Below, one piece after another: positions 7,251-16,219 of a stretch of DNA of 27,160 nt (the stretch's first letter is position 1; each line of letters opens with the position of its first letter). Under the pieces are notes generated by a model. The model worked only from the letters and a program-made list of their open reading frames with translations. It searched no databases and was not told the DNA's origin. Source of the stretch: an uncultured Clostridia bacterium (lineage in GTDB: Bacteria; Bacillota; Clostridia; Christensenellales; UBA1242); assembly GCA_904397185.1 (NCBI GenBank), contig CAJFOL010000055.1:1-27160 (forward strand). Direction: 5' to 3'. The position numbers were made by a program, and so were the translations under genes.

Positions 7251-9734
7251 TTATGCCATTTTGTTGATGGTGAAAAAGTTTTTCTTGATTATTTCATTAC
7301 CTGTTGATAGTCTTTCACTTTCTGGCAATTTCTTAGTTTCCATTGGAAGTATTTTAAGTCCAAAGTCAACCGCCAAGGTCGCATTGCCGTCAACGTCACA
7401 AGCATAGAATACATTTTGACAATTCTTGGCAAAGTTGATATATTTTAGACCTTTTCTATAACGTTGTGACAGCGGGAACTCCTTGACTGGCAATTTTTTG
7501 ATATATCCGTTGTCTGTTATCACAACAACTGAGGTAGAGTCTATCTGTTTTGCAAAGATTACACTGTCGCCATCGTCCAAATTTATGCCCTTTACACCAC
7601 CAGATATACGTCCTTGGGTTGGGATGTCGGTTTTATCAAAGTTGAGTGACATCCCCTTTCTAGTGAGCATCAATATACTCTTGCCTGACTTGTCAAGTTC
7701 AACGTTCTTAACTTCATCGCCCTCACCAAGTTTACAAACTTGATAGAAGGTCTTGTTGACTATGATATCCTTGACTTCGCTCTTCTTAACCATACCATAC
7801 TTGGTCATAAAAAGCAGGCATCCATCGCTTGGTAATTTCATGATTTTTACTGGTATTTCATTTAAGATAACATTCTTATCAATTGAAAGCAGTGTTTGAC
7901 CTTTCTCTCTCCACTTGCATTCTTTGAGTGAGGCAACTGGAATTTTTATTGCATTGCCTTGGCTGGTAAATATAAGCAATGTATCACTGCCGTAGACATT
8001 TTCAATTTGAACAGGCACATCTGTAATTGTGGAGTTATCATTAAGCGACTTTTGACTCATTGAATAATTCTTTGAGGTGACCTTCTTGATAGTGTTGCCA
8101 GCAGTTATAGCAACAACAAAGGTCTTATCGTTGTCAATTGTGTCCTCTTTTACCATGTCTACAACAATTTCGTTGCTACCTGATATTAGTGTCTTTCTTG
8201 GACTTGAATAGGACTTCTTTATCTCAAGAATTTCCTTTTTAACCAAATCGTATTGAGCCTTTTTGGAGGCAAGTATGGCTTCATATTCGGCAATTTTTTG
8301 CTTTAACTGGGCAAGTTCTTCTTGAAGTTTGTTGACTTCAAGGTGTACAAGTCTAGCAAGTCGCATATCAAGGATTGCCTGTGCTTGTTTCTCAGACAAG
8401 TTAAATTTATCTTTCAATTTTGTCTTTGCTTCGCCGACAGTTGCCGATTTTTTAATAATCTTTATGACATCATCTATATTTTTTATGGCAATCAACAGCC
8501 CTTCTACAATATGAGCCCGCTCTCTTGTTAAATTTAAATCATATTTTGTACGTCTTACTATGATTTCTCTTTGGTACTGTGCATAATATGATACAATATC
8601 AAGCAAATTTAATTGTTTAGGTTTGCCGTCAGCAATTGCGACCATGTTTATGCCATATGATATCTGCAAATTAGTCGCTTTGTATAGATATTCAAGTATT
8701 TTCTTCGGGTCGGCATCCTTTTTAAGTCTTATAACCGCCCTCATACCATTTCTATCAGACTCATCTCTTATTTCGGTGATTGAGGAAAGTTTGTCCTTGT
8801 TGTTTTCCTTTAACTCAGCTATCTTTTGAAGAAGTTGTGCCTTATTCACCTGATATGGAAGTTCGGTAAATACTATATTGACCTTATCACCATTCTTTTC
8901 GATTAAGGTCTTTGCACGGATAAGTATTTTGCCCTTGCCTGTCTTATATGCCTGTTCAAGCCCATCGTCAACATTTATTATTTCACCGCCTGATGGAAAG
9001 TCAGGTGCCTTGATAACCTTCATAAGTTGTTCAACTTTTATATTCGGGTTATTGATATAGGCAACAACACCATCTATAGCCTCGCCTAAGTTGTGAGGTG
9101 GAATATTTGTCGCAACACCGACCGCAATACCACTCGCACCATTGACAAGCAAGTTTGGAAAACGTCCTGGGAACATATCAGGTTCTTTAAGTGAGTCATC
9201 AAAGTTAAGGCTCCACCTTACCGTGTCCTTGTCAAGGTCTCGCATAAGTTCCATAGCAAGCGGGGTAAGTCTCGCCTCTGTATAACGCATAGCAGCAGGA
9301 CTATCGCCATCGACCGAGCCGAAGTTTCCATGTCCGTCAACAAGCGGTGCACGAAGCACCCAGTCTTGAGCCATTCGGCACATTGCATCATAGACAGAAC
9401 TATCGCCGTGTGGGTGATATTTACCAAGGCAGTCACCAACAATTCTTGCCGATTTTCTGTGAGGTTTATCTGGAGTAACACCAAGTTCCAGCATAGAATA
9501 AAGTATTCTTCGCTGGACAGGTTTAAGTCCGTCCTCGACACGAGGCAGGGCTCTATCCATAACAACCGTTTCGGTGTATGGTATCATTGAATCGTGTAGA
9601 ACCTCACTCATGCTCTTATATATAATACCCTTCTGCCCATCTTCGCCATCATTTGAGCCAGAAAATTCTTCATTTACAGTGTTTTCTTCATCTATATCCA
9701 TCTTTCCTTGCTCAAAATTGTTTTCGTTTTGCAT
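7251..9734 (-). CDS. parC: Type IIA DNA topoisomerase subunit A (ParC/GyrA-like)
   Basis: DNA breakage-rejoining subunit of a type IIA topoisomerase, working as an A2B2 tetramer with the product of the gene just upstream. Counting from the ATG at 9734 (827 residues), the winged-helix/tower core carries the conserved KPVQRRILYSM, the quinolone-region residues HPHGDSSVYD with Ser112 and Asp116 (the usual sensitive-type residues), and the catalytic Tyr151 in RYTEARL. The C-terminal half forms a beta-pinwheel with a degenerate GyrA-box-like GRISGGVKGI. The open frame extends to a TTG at 9752, but an AGGAG site sits 8 bases before the ATG at 9734, which is preferred. Close pairing with the B subunit away from dnaA/recF suggests a second-type (ParC-like) pair. 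GyrA cannot be excluded from the sequence alone. Confidence 0.93.
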   Translation of the reverse strand: MQNENNFEQGKMDIDEENTVNEEFSGSNDGEDGQKGIIYKSMSEVLHDSMIPYTETVVMDRALPRVEDGLKPVQRRILYSMLELGVTPDKPHRKSARIVGDCLGKYHPHGDSSVYDAMCRMAQDWVLRAPLVDGHGNFGSVDGDSPAAMRYTEARLTPLAMELMRDLDKDTVRWSLNFDDSLKEPDMFPGRFPNLLVNGASGIAVGVATNIPPHNLGEAIDGVVAYINNPNIKVEQLMKVIKAPDFPSGGEIINVDDGLEQAYKTGKGKILIRAKTLIEKNGDKVNIVFTELPYQVNKAQLLQKIAELKENNKDKLSSITEIRDESDRNGMRAVIRLKKDADPKKILEYLYKATNLQISYGINMVAIADGKPKQLNLLDIVSYYAQYQREIIVRRTKYDLNLTRERAHIVEGLLIAIKNIDDVIKIIKKSATVGEAKTKLKDKFNLSEKQAQAILDMRLARLVHLEVNKLQEELAQLKQKIAEYEAILASKKAQYDLVKKEILEIKKSYSSPRKTLISGSNEIVVDMVKEDTIDNDKTFVVAITAGNTIKKVTSKNYSMSQKSLNDNSTITDVPVQIENVYGSDTLLIFTSQGNAIKIPVASLKECKWREKGQTLLSIDKNVILNEIPVKIMKLPSDGCLLFMTKYGMVKKSEVKDIIVNKTFYQVCKLGEGDEVKNVELDKSGKSILMLTRKGMSLNFDKTDIPTQGRISGGVKGINLDDGDSVIFAKQIDSTSVVVITDNGYIKKLPVKEFPLSQRYRKGLKYINFAKNCQNVFYACDVDGNATLAVDFGLKILPMETKKLPESERLSTGNEIIKKNFFTINKMA

Positions 9735-9835
9735 AAATTCTCCTAAAATCAATCATTTTTTATGTTTTTCTGCTGTTTTTATGTCATTTTTAATAAATTA
9801 TCTTATTTGTTACGTTTTTTAATATTAAAATCATC

Positions 9836-11794
9836 CTATTTGACATCCTTTTTATAGTTCTTATAAAACTCGTCCTCACGGTCGAAGTTTGCATGTTCGT
9901 TGATATACTTCTTCCTCGCCTCAATATCATCGCCCATAAGTGTTGTGACCATCTTCTCAGCCTCGGTCGCATCTTCGATTGTCACTTGCACAAGGCTTCG
10001 CTTTTCAGGGTCCATGGTGGTCTCCCAAAGTTGTTCGGCATTCATTTCGCCAAGACCTTTATATCTTTGCAAACTATACCCTCGCCCTGCCCTAGCAATA
10101 GCCTCAGGGAGTTCGTAATCTGAATAGACATATTCGTTATAGTCCTTTTTGTACACCCTATATAGTGGTGGCAAGCCTATAAATACATGACCGTCATTGA
10201 TAAGTTCTCGCATATACCTAAAGAAGAAGGTAAGAAGTATTGCACGAATATGTGCACCATCTTGGTCGGCATCGCTTAAGATTATGACTTTATTGTATCT
10301 TAAACTTGACAAATCAAAATCTTCGCCTATACCTGTGTTGAGTGCTGAGATAATTGTCCTTATCTCCTCGTTGGCTAGCACCTGGTCAATACGTTTTTTC
10401 TCGGCATTGAGTGGCTTTCCTCTAAGAGGAAGAATTGCTTGGAAACGTCTGTCTCGTCCCTGTTTTGCCGAGCCACCCGCCGAATCACCCTCGACTATAA
10501 ATAGTTCGGCATTTTCACGATTTCGCGAGGTTGCCGCAGCAAGTTTTCCAACCAAATTGAAGTTTTCAGCCGAGTTTTTGGCACGAGTAAGTTCCTTCGC
10601 CTTCTTTGCAGCCTCTCTAACCTTGGCAGCACCCTTTGCTTTGTTTACAATTATCTCGCCGATAGTAGAATGTTTTTTATCTTGAAAATATTTTGACAAC
10701 TCCCTTATCGTCAAGTTTTCAACGAGCGTCTTAGCCTCAGGGTTGCCTAGTTTCGTCTTCGTCTGGCCTTCAAATTGGACATTGTTCATCTTGACGTTGA
10801 GTACAACTGTTATGCCCTCTCTAAAATCTTCGCCTAGCAAATTTTGCTCTTTTTCTTTAAGATAGTTGTTATTTCTTGCAAACTCATTCATGACCTTGGT
10901 AAAGGCACTTTTAAATCCTGTCTCATGTGTTCCACCCTCAATGGTTGGAATATTATTGACAAATGAAAAGGAGTTTTCTGTGTAGCCGTCAGTATAGATA
11001 AATGCAACTTCCAAATCAAAATTTTTGTCTTCTGCCTCAAAATAGACAGGTTTTGAGAATAATTTGCTCTTTCCCTCAACCAAATATTCCACAAAATCTG
11101 ATATACCACCCTCGTAGTGATATTTTTCTTCTCTATCGCTATTTAAGTCAATGAGTTCAATCTTTAACCCCTTATTCAAAAAGGCAAGTTCTCTTGCACG
11201 GGAACAGATTGTCTCAAAATTGAATTTAATGTTGCCAAACATATCACTATCAGGCAAAAATGTAACTTTTGTACCTGTTTTTTTAGTCTTTCCAACATAT
11301 TTTAAAGGCTCAACTGGTACACCGCTGTGCATCTTGCCATTATCATCCATATAAGAATGAAAGCCAATATAGTACTCCTTGCCGTCCTTGTAAATGGTTA
11401 CATTACACCACCTTGAAAGTGCATTGGTGACCGAAGCACCTACACCATGCAAACCTCCCGAAAACTTGTAGTTGTCGGTGTTAAACTTTCCGCCCGCATG
11501 CAATGTAGTGTATACAACCTCGACACCAGACTTGTGAAGAGTTGGATGCTCGTCAACTGGAATACCACGACCGTTATCCTCTACAGTCACCGACCCATCG
11601 GTATTGAGTGTGATTGTAATTGTATCGCCATAGCCATTTGCAATCTCATCAATCGCATTGTCGACAATCTCCCATAACAGATGGTGCATACCTTTTGAGC
11701 CAGTTGTACCAATATACATACCAGGTCTAAGTCTAACAGCCTCTAATCCCTCAAGTACCACTATATCTTTTGCATCATATTTCTTTTCTGCCAT
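9836..11794 (-). CDS. parE: Type IIA DNA topoisomerase subunit B (ParE/GyrB-like)
   Basis: ATPase subunit of the topoisomerase, 652 residues, close to the usual size of Gram-positive ParE and GyrB. The N-terminal GHKL ATPase has DNGRGIP and GGLHGVGAS motifs. The transducer region follows, then a TOPRIM domain with EGDSAGG and the metal site DADQDG. The end has the conserved QRYKGLGEMN signature. The quinolone/coumarin region reads PLRGKPLN, intermediate between the GyrB and ParE patterns. It precedes the A-subunit gene by 101 bases as a two-gene operon. The start has an AGGAG site 8 bases upstream and a promoter at 11827-11855. The ParE label rests on context and is less certain than the family. 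Confidence 0.94.
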   Translation of the reverse strand: MAEKKYDAKDIVVLEGLEAVRLRPGMYIGTTGSKGMHHLLWEIVDNAIDEIANGYGDTITITLNTDGSVTVEDNGRGIPVDEHPTLHKSGVEVVYTTLHAGGKFNTDNYKFSGGLHGVGASVTNALSRWCNVTIYKDGKEYYIGFHSYMDDNGKMHSGVPVEPLKYVGKTKKTGTKVTFLPDSDMFGNIKFNFETICSRARELAFLNKGLKIELIDLNSDREEKYHYEGGISDFVEYLVEGKSKLFSKPVYFEAEDKNFDLEVAFIYTDGYTENSFSFVNNIPTIEGGTHETGFKSAFTKVMNEFARNNNYLKEKEQNLLGEDFREGITVVLNVKMNNVQFEGQTKTKLGNPEAKTLVENLTIRELSKYFQDKKHSTIGEIIVNKAKGAAKVREAAKKAKELTRAKNSAENFNLVGKLAAATSRNRENAELFIVEGDSAGGSAKQGRDRRFQAILPLRGKPLNAEKKRIDQVLANEEIRTIISALNTGIGEDFDLSSLRYNKVIILSDADQDGAHIRAILLTFFFRYMRELINDGHVFIGLPPLYRVYKKDYNEYVYSDYELPEAIARAGRGYSLQRYKGLGEMNAEQLWETTMDPEKRSLVQVTIEDATEAEKMVTTLMGDDIEARKKYINEHANFDREDEFYKNYKKDVK

Positions 11795-11826
11795 ATATGC
11801 TCCTAAAACTATAAAATTCCTATCCT

Positions 11827-11855
11827 ATTATAACACAAATTAGATTTTTTCACAA
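11827..11855 (-). promoter_or_regulatory. Promoter of the topoisomerase operon
   Basis: Minus-strand -35 TTGTGA (11855-11850), a 17-base spacer and -10 TATAAT (11832-11827), about 30 bases before the parE start. Confidence 0.65.
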
Positions 11856-12092
11856 TAAAAAATCCTTATACTTTATCATTTTTAAAAGTTATTTTTTGCT
11901 TTTTCTTGCAATTTTTATGTATTTTTTTAATATCAATTTATTTTTTAATTTTAAAATGCATATTTATAAACTAAAGTGTATAATTATCCATAATTTTGCA
12001 TAAAAATACTCTGTCTTGTCAGTTAAGAAAATATTGTCGAAATTTAGCATAAAACAGTCAAGTTTTACATAAGATAACAAGAGGGAGCAAAT

Positions 12093-13139
12093 ATGAAAAC
12101 TATTGTTTTGACAGGTGGAGGAACAGCGGGACACGTATATCCAAACCTGGCACTGAAAGATTATTTAAAAGACGAATATATCATTCACTACATAGGCGGA
12201 AAAGGTATGGAAAAGGATATAATATCCAAAGAAAAAGATATCTCTTATCACCAAATTGAAACGGTAAAACTTGAGCGAAAACTCACTTTAAACAATCTTT
12301 TGATACCATTTAAACTCTTTAAAGCAATTAGACAATGCAAAAAACTTCTCAAAGAAATTAAACCAAATGTCATCTTTTCTAAGGGTGGCTTTGTGGCAGT
12401 GCCTGTTGTTATCGCTGGCAAAAGTTTAAAAATACCTATTGTCAGTCATGAGTCTGACCTAAGTTTAGGGCTTGCAAATAAAATTATACTTAGATGCTGT
12501 GATGCAATGTGTTGCAGTTTTGAAAAGACCATCACATATGATAAAAAATGCTTATATACCGGGCAACCTATTAGACGGCAGGTACTTAAAGGCAACAAAA
12601 ACAATCTCAATTTTTTAGACAAATTAAATAAAAATAAACCTAACTTGCTAGTGGTTGGAGGCTCAAGCGGTGCAAAATTTATAAATGAAAAAGTTATAGG
12701 CAACAGCACAAAACTACTTGAAAATTTTAATATAATTCACATAACTGGTAGGCAAAAAGTAAAAAAAATAGATAAAAAAGGTTATGTTCAGGTAGATTAT
12801 GCTGAAAATATTGGCGACTTTTTAAATCTTGCAGATATAGTCCTTTCTCGTGCCGGTTCTGGGGCAATCAACGAATTTTTGGCAGTCAAAAAACCTATGT
12901 TACTTATCCCTCTTTCAAAGAAAATTTCACGAGGTGACCAAATAGAAAACGCAAATTTATTCTATAATTATAAAATCGCAGATGTGCTATTAGAAGAAGA
13001 TTATGATGACAATATGTTTTTGATAAAAATCAATAATTTATATAAAAATCGAGAAAAATATATAAAAAATATGTCGAAAATTCAAAATTTTAATGCTTGC
13101 GAAAAAATCATTGAAATAATCAAAGAAAAAGAAAGATAA
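12093..13139 (+). CDS. murG: MurG: undecaprenyl-PP-MurNAc-pentapeptide N-acetylglucosaminyltransferase
   Basis: Adds GlcNAc from UDP-GlcNAc to lipid I to give lipid II, the last cytoplasmic-face step of peptidoglycan precursor synthesis. It is a GT-B fold protein of 348 residues: Gly-rich loop LTGGGTAGHVYPN (6-18), the acceptor-side loop HESD (119-122) in place of the HEQN of many MurG proteins, GQPIR (157-161), the second Gly-rich loop GGSSGA (189-194), and the donor-binding SRAGSGAINE with Glu261. HESD also occurs in clostridial MurG, so activity is likely kept. The gene stands alone, outside a division/cell-wall cluster. The start has a GAGGGAG site 7 bases upstream. Cloverleaf copy B begins 10 bases past the stop and probably terminates the transcript. 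Confidence 0.9.
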   Translation: MKTIVLTGGGTAGHVYPNLALKDYLKDEYIIHYIGGKGMEKDIISKEKDISYHQIETVKLERKLTLNNLLIPFKLFKAIRQCKKLLKEIKPNVIFSKGGFVAVPVVIAGKSLKIPIVSHESDLSLGLANKIILRCCDAMCCSFEKTITYDKKCLYTGQPIRRQVLKGNKNNLNFLDKLNKNKPNLLVVGGSSGAKFINEKVIGNSTKLLENFNIIHITGRQKVKKIDKKGYVQVDYAENIGDFLNLADIVLSRAGSGAINEFLAVKKPMLLIPLSKKISRGDQIENANLFYNYKIADVLLEEDYDDNMFLIKINNLYKNREKYIKNMSKIQNFNACEKIIEIIKEKER

Positions 13140-13148
13140 TCGTTGAGA

Positions 13149-13265
13149 AAAAATGGACTAAAAGGCGAGAAAACGTGGGTAACAGCCCACAAAAAATCAT
13201 TTATGATTTTTAAATTTTTAAAATTCATTTTAAAAATTTGTTTTCTCGCCTTTTAGTCCGTTTTT
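13149..13265 (+). repeat. Cloverleaf element, copy B (long outer stem, likely bidirectional terminator)
   Basis: The outer stem is 26 bp: 13155-13174 pairs perfectly with 13240-13259, then one T-G pair and five A-T pairs. Three hairpins lie inside: GTGGGT/GCCCAC with loop AACA (13175-13190), AAAAATCA/TGATTTTT with loop TTTA (13192-13211), and a 13-bp AT arm (12 bp plus a possible closing T-A pair; 13212-13239) around TTCA. Only one base (13191) is unpaired at the junction. Runs of A on the left and T on the right would allow termination on both strands, which fits its position between the convergent murG and S8 peptidase genes. Confidence 0.85.
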
Positions 13266-13380
13266 CCATATTTATCGTAAATTTTTATATTAATTCACAC
13301 AAAAAAACTTAAAAAATCATTTTTTAGTATTTTTTACTTAAATTTATAAGAAATAAAATATATATTTTTTATTATTAAAA

Positions 13381-14553
13381 TCAAAATCTAATTTTATTAT
13401 TTTCTTTTGATAAAAACATTTTATCTACTTCTGGATAGCCATAGCCTTCTAAATTTTTATTAAAGCAGATAGGCTTACAACTACGGAGCAGTATCCTTTT
13501 TACTTCAATGGGTTTAAGATTTGGACTATATTCAATAAGCAATGCACAAAGACCTGCAACCATAGGAGTGGCGACACTTGTTCCACTAAGCACAGTATAT
13601 GGCTTATCTCTCCCACATGAGATTATATCCACAGACGGTGCTACAAGGTCGGGCTTATATCTTGAAAAGGCGGGTCCACGTGAAGAAAATTCTGCCACTT
13701 CAAAGAAACTCTCATCATATGAGTCAATATCTATTCGGTTATCATCGAACCCACCAACTGTTATAATCTGGCTGGAAACTCCTGGACTTTTGATTGTTTG
13801 AAATTCAGGTCCGCTGTTACCTGCAGCCGCTACAACAACTACACCCTCTCTCCACAATGCTTCGGCACCAGCCATAATCGGGTCATTAAAGCCGAGCGGT
13901 TCACTCCCAAAACTCATGCACACCACTTTTATATTGTAATTTTTATGATTTATGTATACCCATTCCATCGCATTTAAAATCTTGTCAGCCGATGCTTCGC
14001 CTTGCCCGTTTAATGCTTTAAGCGAAATAATTTCACTTTTGGGGGCAATCCCACTATATTTTCCTGCCGACATTGCCCCGCTTCCGCTACACACTCCCGC
14101 AACGAATGTTCCATGTCCATTGTCATCATAGCACGAAGACCTATCATTGACAAAATCTTTAAAAAATTTAATACGTCTCTCGCCAATGCAAAAGTCGCCG
14201 TGTTCTATAATTCCTGTGTCAATAAAGGCGATGCCTACACCCTTTCCAGTCAGTGGCAATTCCTCCACTTTCAATATCTTTTTGGCAAGATACATTAGTG
14301 TCGAACAGGTGCTTATTGATGAGATAAATTGCACTTGACTAAGGTTTGACAGTCCTAAAATTTGTTTTCGAGTTGCAAGCACACGAAAAGATTTTATGAA
14401 TAAATATTCTTTTAAGATTTCTATTTTTCTATTTTTTAATATGTTTTTGAGCCTGTTATAATCATATGCTTTGACAATACACTGCGATTTTTTGTCTTCT
14501 CCTAAAAATTCTACAATATTTAGCAAAGTTTTATCTATCTTATAATTTATCAT
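13381..14553 (-). CDS. Subtilisin-like serine peptidase (S8 family), no signal peptide
   Basis: A 390-residue protease with an intact catalytic triad: Asp112 in FIDTGI, His147 in NGHGTFVAG and Ser326 in SGTSVATPM, plus the oxyanion Asn246 in AAGNSGPE. Residues 1-95 form an N-terminal region that may act as an intramolecular inhibitor or chaperone. No signal peptide or anchor is seen, so an intracellular (Isp-like) or non-classically exported enzyme is likely. Its ATG overlaps the last codons of the upstream 87-residue gene (ATGA overlap, 14550-14553) and has only a weak ribosome site, so the two are translationally coupled. The substrate is unknown. Confidence 0.92.
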   Translation of the reverse strand: MINYKIDKTLLNIVEFLGEDKKSQCIVKAYDYNRLKNILKNRKIEILKEYLFIKSFRVLATRKQILGLSNLSQVQFISSISTCSTLMYLAKKILKVEELPLTGKGVGIAFIDTGIIEHGDFCIGERRIKFFKDFVNDRSSCYDDNGHGTFVAGVCSGSGAMSAGKYSGIAPKSEIISLKALNGQGEASADKILNAMEWVYINHKNYNIKVVCMSFGSEPLGFNDPIMAGAEALWREGVVVVAAAGNSGPEFQTIKSPGVSSQIITVGGFDDNRIDIDSYDESFFEVAEFSSRGPAFSRYKPDLVAPSVDIISCGRDKPYTVLSGTSVATPMVAGLCALLIEYSPNLKPIEVKRILLRSCKPICFNKNLEGYGYPEVDKMFLSKENNKIRF

Positions 14554-14813
14554 CTTAAACTTTCAAGTATCCTTTTCATATTTTGATAATTTTCTTCACT
14601 TAGCGAACCTTTTATACTATCAAGCATGCTTTCAAGTCTTTGATAATCAAATGTGCCGTTCGCCTTCTGCCTTGACACCTCTTTAAAAAGTTCTTGCGAC
14701 AACTGGTCACTTGATAGGTCTTTATACTGATTATATTTATCCATTATATCCTTCTCGGTAACATTTTCTTCAACTTTTCCAGTTTTGTTATTGTTAAAAT
14801 CTGACAATCTCAT
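14550..14813 (-). CDS. Small helical protein coupled to the S8 peptidase
   Basis: I do not recognise this 87-residue protein. It is predicted to be mostly helical and charged, with two similar hydrophobic-patterned helices, LSSDQLSQELFKEV and YQRLESMLDSIKGSLS. It has no Cys, no signal peptide and no membrane segment. An AGGAG site precedes the start. The 4-base overlap with the peptidase suggests that the products are needed together, for example as an inhibitor, chaperone or adaptor of the protease, which is inference. Confidence 0.75.
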   Translation of the reverse strand: MRLSDFNNNKTGKVEENVTEKDIMDKYNQYKDLSSDQLSQELFKEVSRQKANGTFDYQRLESMLDSIKGSLSEENYQNMKRILESLR

Positions 14814-14902
14814 ATTCGCTCCTATATTTCAATATATGTCAAAAATCTCAACAATTTCACTATATTTTGCAACAATTTTATCTTTTATGAATATATCTAA
14901 AT

Positions 14903-15292
14903 ATGGATAATTCTCTTCTTGATATGTTTTCAAAGATGATGTGCGGAGGACAAGGTCAAGTCCAAAACCAAACGGGTAATACCAACAGGGCAAATAATTA
15001 CTATCCAAATGACTTGTTTACCGATGGTAATAAGGCTTCGGCTCAAAGTTTTTCATCACCAAATCAAAACAATCAAAATATCGAAAATCAGGCATATAAT
15101 CAAAACGACAATTTTAACTTTAGTAACCCTTTCGGCAATCAAAATCAACTTTTAAATTTTCTCCTATCTGCACTAGGCGGAAAAAATCTTTCAGGACTTA
15201 GTGATATTATGGCAAATCTAAATGGTTCAAGCAAAAGTGAAACCCAAACGACAAAAAAGATTACCTCGCCTAAAGATGATATATTATTATAA
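14903..15292 (+). CDS. Asn/Gln-rich low-complexity protein
   Basis: I do not recognise this 129-residue protein. It is dominated by Asn, Gln and Ser (QNQTGNTNRANNYYPN; NQNNQNIENQAYNQND), with two short hydrophobic islands, MDNSLLDMFSKMM at the start and LLNFLLSALGG near residue 90. Such composition is prion-like or low-complexity. It is divergent from the 87-residue/S8 pair with 89 bases between. No Shine-Dalgarno is seen. A -35-like TTGCAA (14867-14872) and an AT-rich -10 candidate ending near 14897 place the transcript start almost at the ATG. It may be real but poorly conserved. Confidence 0.6.
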   Translation: MDNSLLDMFSKMMCGGQGQVQNQTGNTNRANNYYPNDLFTDGNKASAQSFSSPNQNNQNIENQAYNQNDNFNFSNPFGNQNQLLNFLLSALGGKNLSGLSDIMANLNGSSKSETQTTKKITSPKDDILL

Positions 15293-15293
15293 A

Positions 15294-15324
15294 AAACAGT
15301 CAAGATTAAATTCTTTGACTGTTT
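15294..15324 (+). terminator. Hairpin just after the Asn/Gln-rich gene
   Basis: A 10-bp stem AAACAGTCAA/TTGACTGTTT (15294-15303 with 15315-15324) begins right after the stop codon. The T run after it is poor, so it is a weak terminator candidate. Confidence 0.4.
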
Positions 15325-15417
15325 GTTAGATAATTTCAATAATAATGTTAAAAAATTACAACAAAGATACATTTTTTGATAAAAATATAATATTTTTAGT
15401 CTCGACATTAATAAAAA

Positions 15418-16134
15418 TTATTTCATCTTCTTTTTAAGTTCTGCTAAGACTTCAGCCTTACTTGTTGATTCGTCTTTCTCGTCATTAAGTTTGTCAACAA
15501 TTGAACCATATTTGAAATAAATTTTACGTCTGCAAAGAGCATTCGCAATTTCCTCTTTGGTCGTTGCCACAATAAGTGTAGTCTTTTTAGTATTAAGTTG
15601 TTTGATAAGTGAAAATACCACCTCTTTTGTAGGCTCACTAATTTTGTCAAAAATATTGTCAATCATAAGAAGTTCAAGGTTATCTCGCAACGTCAGCCTT
15701 ATAAGCGACAACACATACTTCTCCTCTAATGTCAAATCTTTCAGTTTTGTGTCCTTAATCTTCTCAAGCGAATATTCTATGATTGTGTTGTTAATCTTGT
15801 TTTCAATCTCTTTGTCTGTAAGTTCCCAGCCTTTTAAAATGTACTTAAAATTCTCGTAAACCGATTTTTTCTCCAAAAATACAGGTGATGCTGGCACATA
15901 TCCTGCATTGATATCTGTCTTGTAGTTAAGTTTTTCAATAGGGATATCCTTGATATACACCTCACCTTTGGTAAGTTTTTCAAGTTTGGCAAGTATACGA
16001 AGCAAACTCGTCTTTCCACTTTCGTCCTCGCCAACAAAAGCCACACTTTCACCGCTTGCTATGTCAATATTAATATCATATAGAGCATAAAACTCCCTTG
16101 TATATCTTAAAAATAAATTTTTTATTCTTATCAC
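15418..16134 (-). CDS. ABC-type ATPase with degenerate catalytic motifs
   Basis: A 238-residue stand-alone ABC nucleotide-binding domain. Walker A is intact (GEDESGKT, 35-42), but the Q-loop Gln is missing (GYVPASPVF), the signature LSGGQ is replaced by DLTLEE (133-138), the Walker B Asp159 is followed by Asn160 instead of the catalytic Glu, and the switch His is replaced by Thr (VATTKEE, about 189-195). It may bind ATP but is unlikely to hydrolyse it normally. It ends in a Lys-rich helix. No membrane partner is adjacent. The start is GTG with an AAGGAG site 7 bases upstream. The lipoprotein gene lies downstream of it in reading order reversed (at higher coordinates), so it could be co-transcribed after the lipoprotein. 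Confidence 0.8.
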   Translation of the reverse strand: MIRIKNLFLRYTREFYALYDINIDIASGESVAFVGEDESGKTSLLRILAKLEKLTKGEVYIKDIPIEKLNYKTDINAGYVPASPVFLEKKSVYENFKYILKGWELTDKEIENKINNTIIEYSLEKIKDTKLKDLTLEEKYVLSLIRLTLRDNLELLMIDNIFDKISEPTKEVVFSLIKQLNTKKTTLIVATTKEEIANALCRRKIYFKYGSIVDKLNDEKDESTSKAEVLAELKKKMK

Positions 16135-16219
16135 TTTGCACTCCTTGAAGCCCGAACAAAATGCTTCATATATAATATATTACTATAAAATAAAAAAAAA
16201 TAAAAGCAATTTCAAGCCT

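Noticed and set aside
9735..9752. Longer parC reading starting at TTG 9752
   Set aside because: The AGGAG ribosome site lies inside this extension, directly in front of ATG 9734.
7483..11677. Many plus-strand frames across the topoisomerase genes
   Set aside because: They are shadows of long, motif-complete minus-strand genes, with no ribosome sites.
11856..12092. Riboswitch or leader RNA ahead of murG
   Set aside because: The sequence is AT-rich with no conserved stems or known riboswitch motifs, and no convincing promoter could be fixed.
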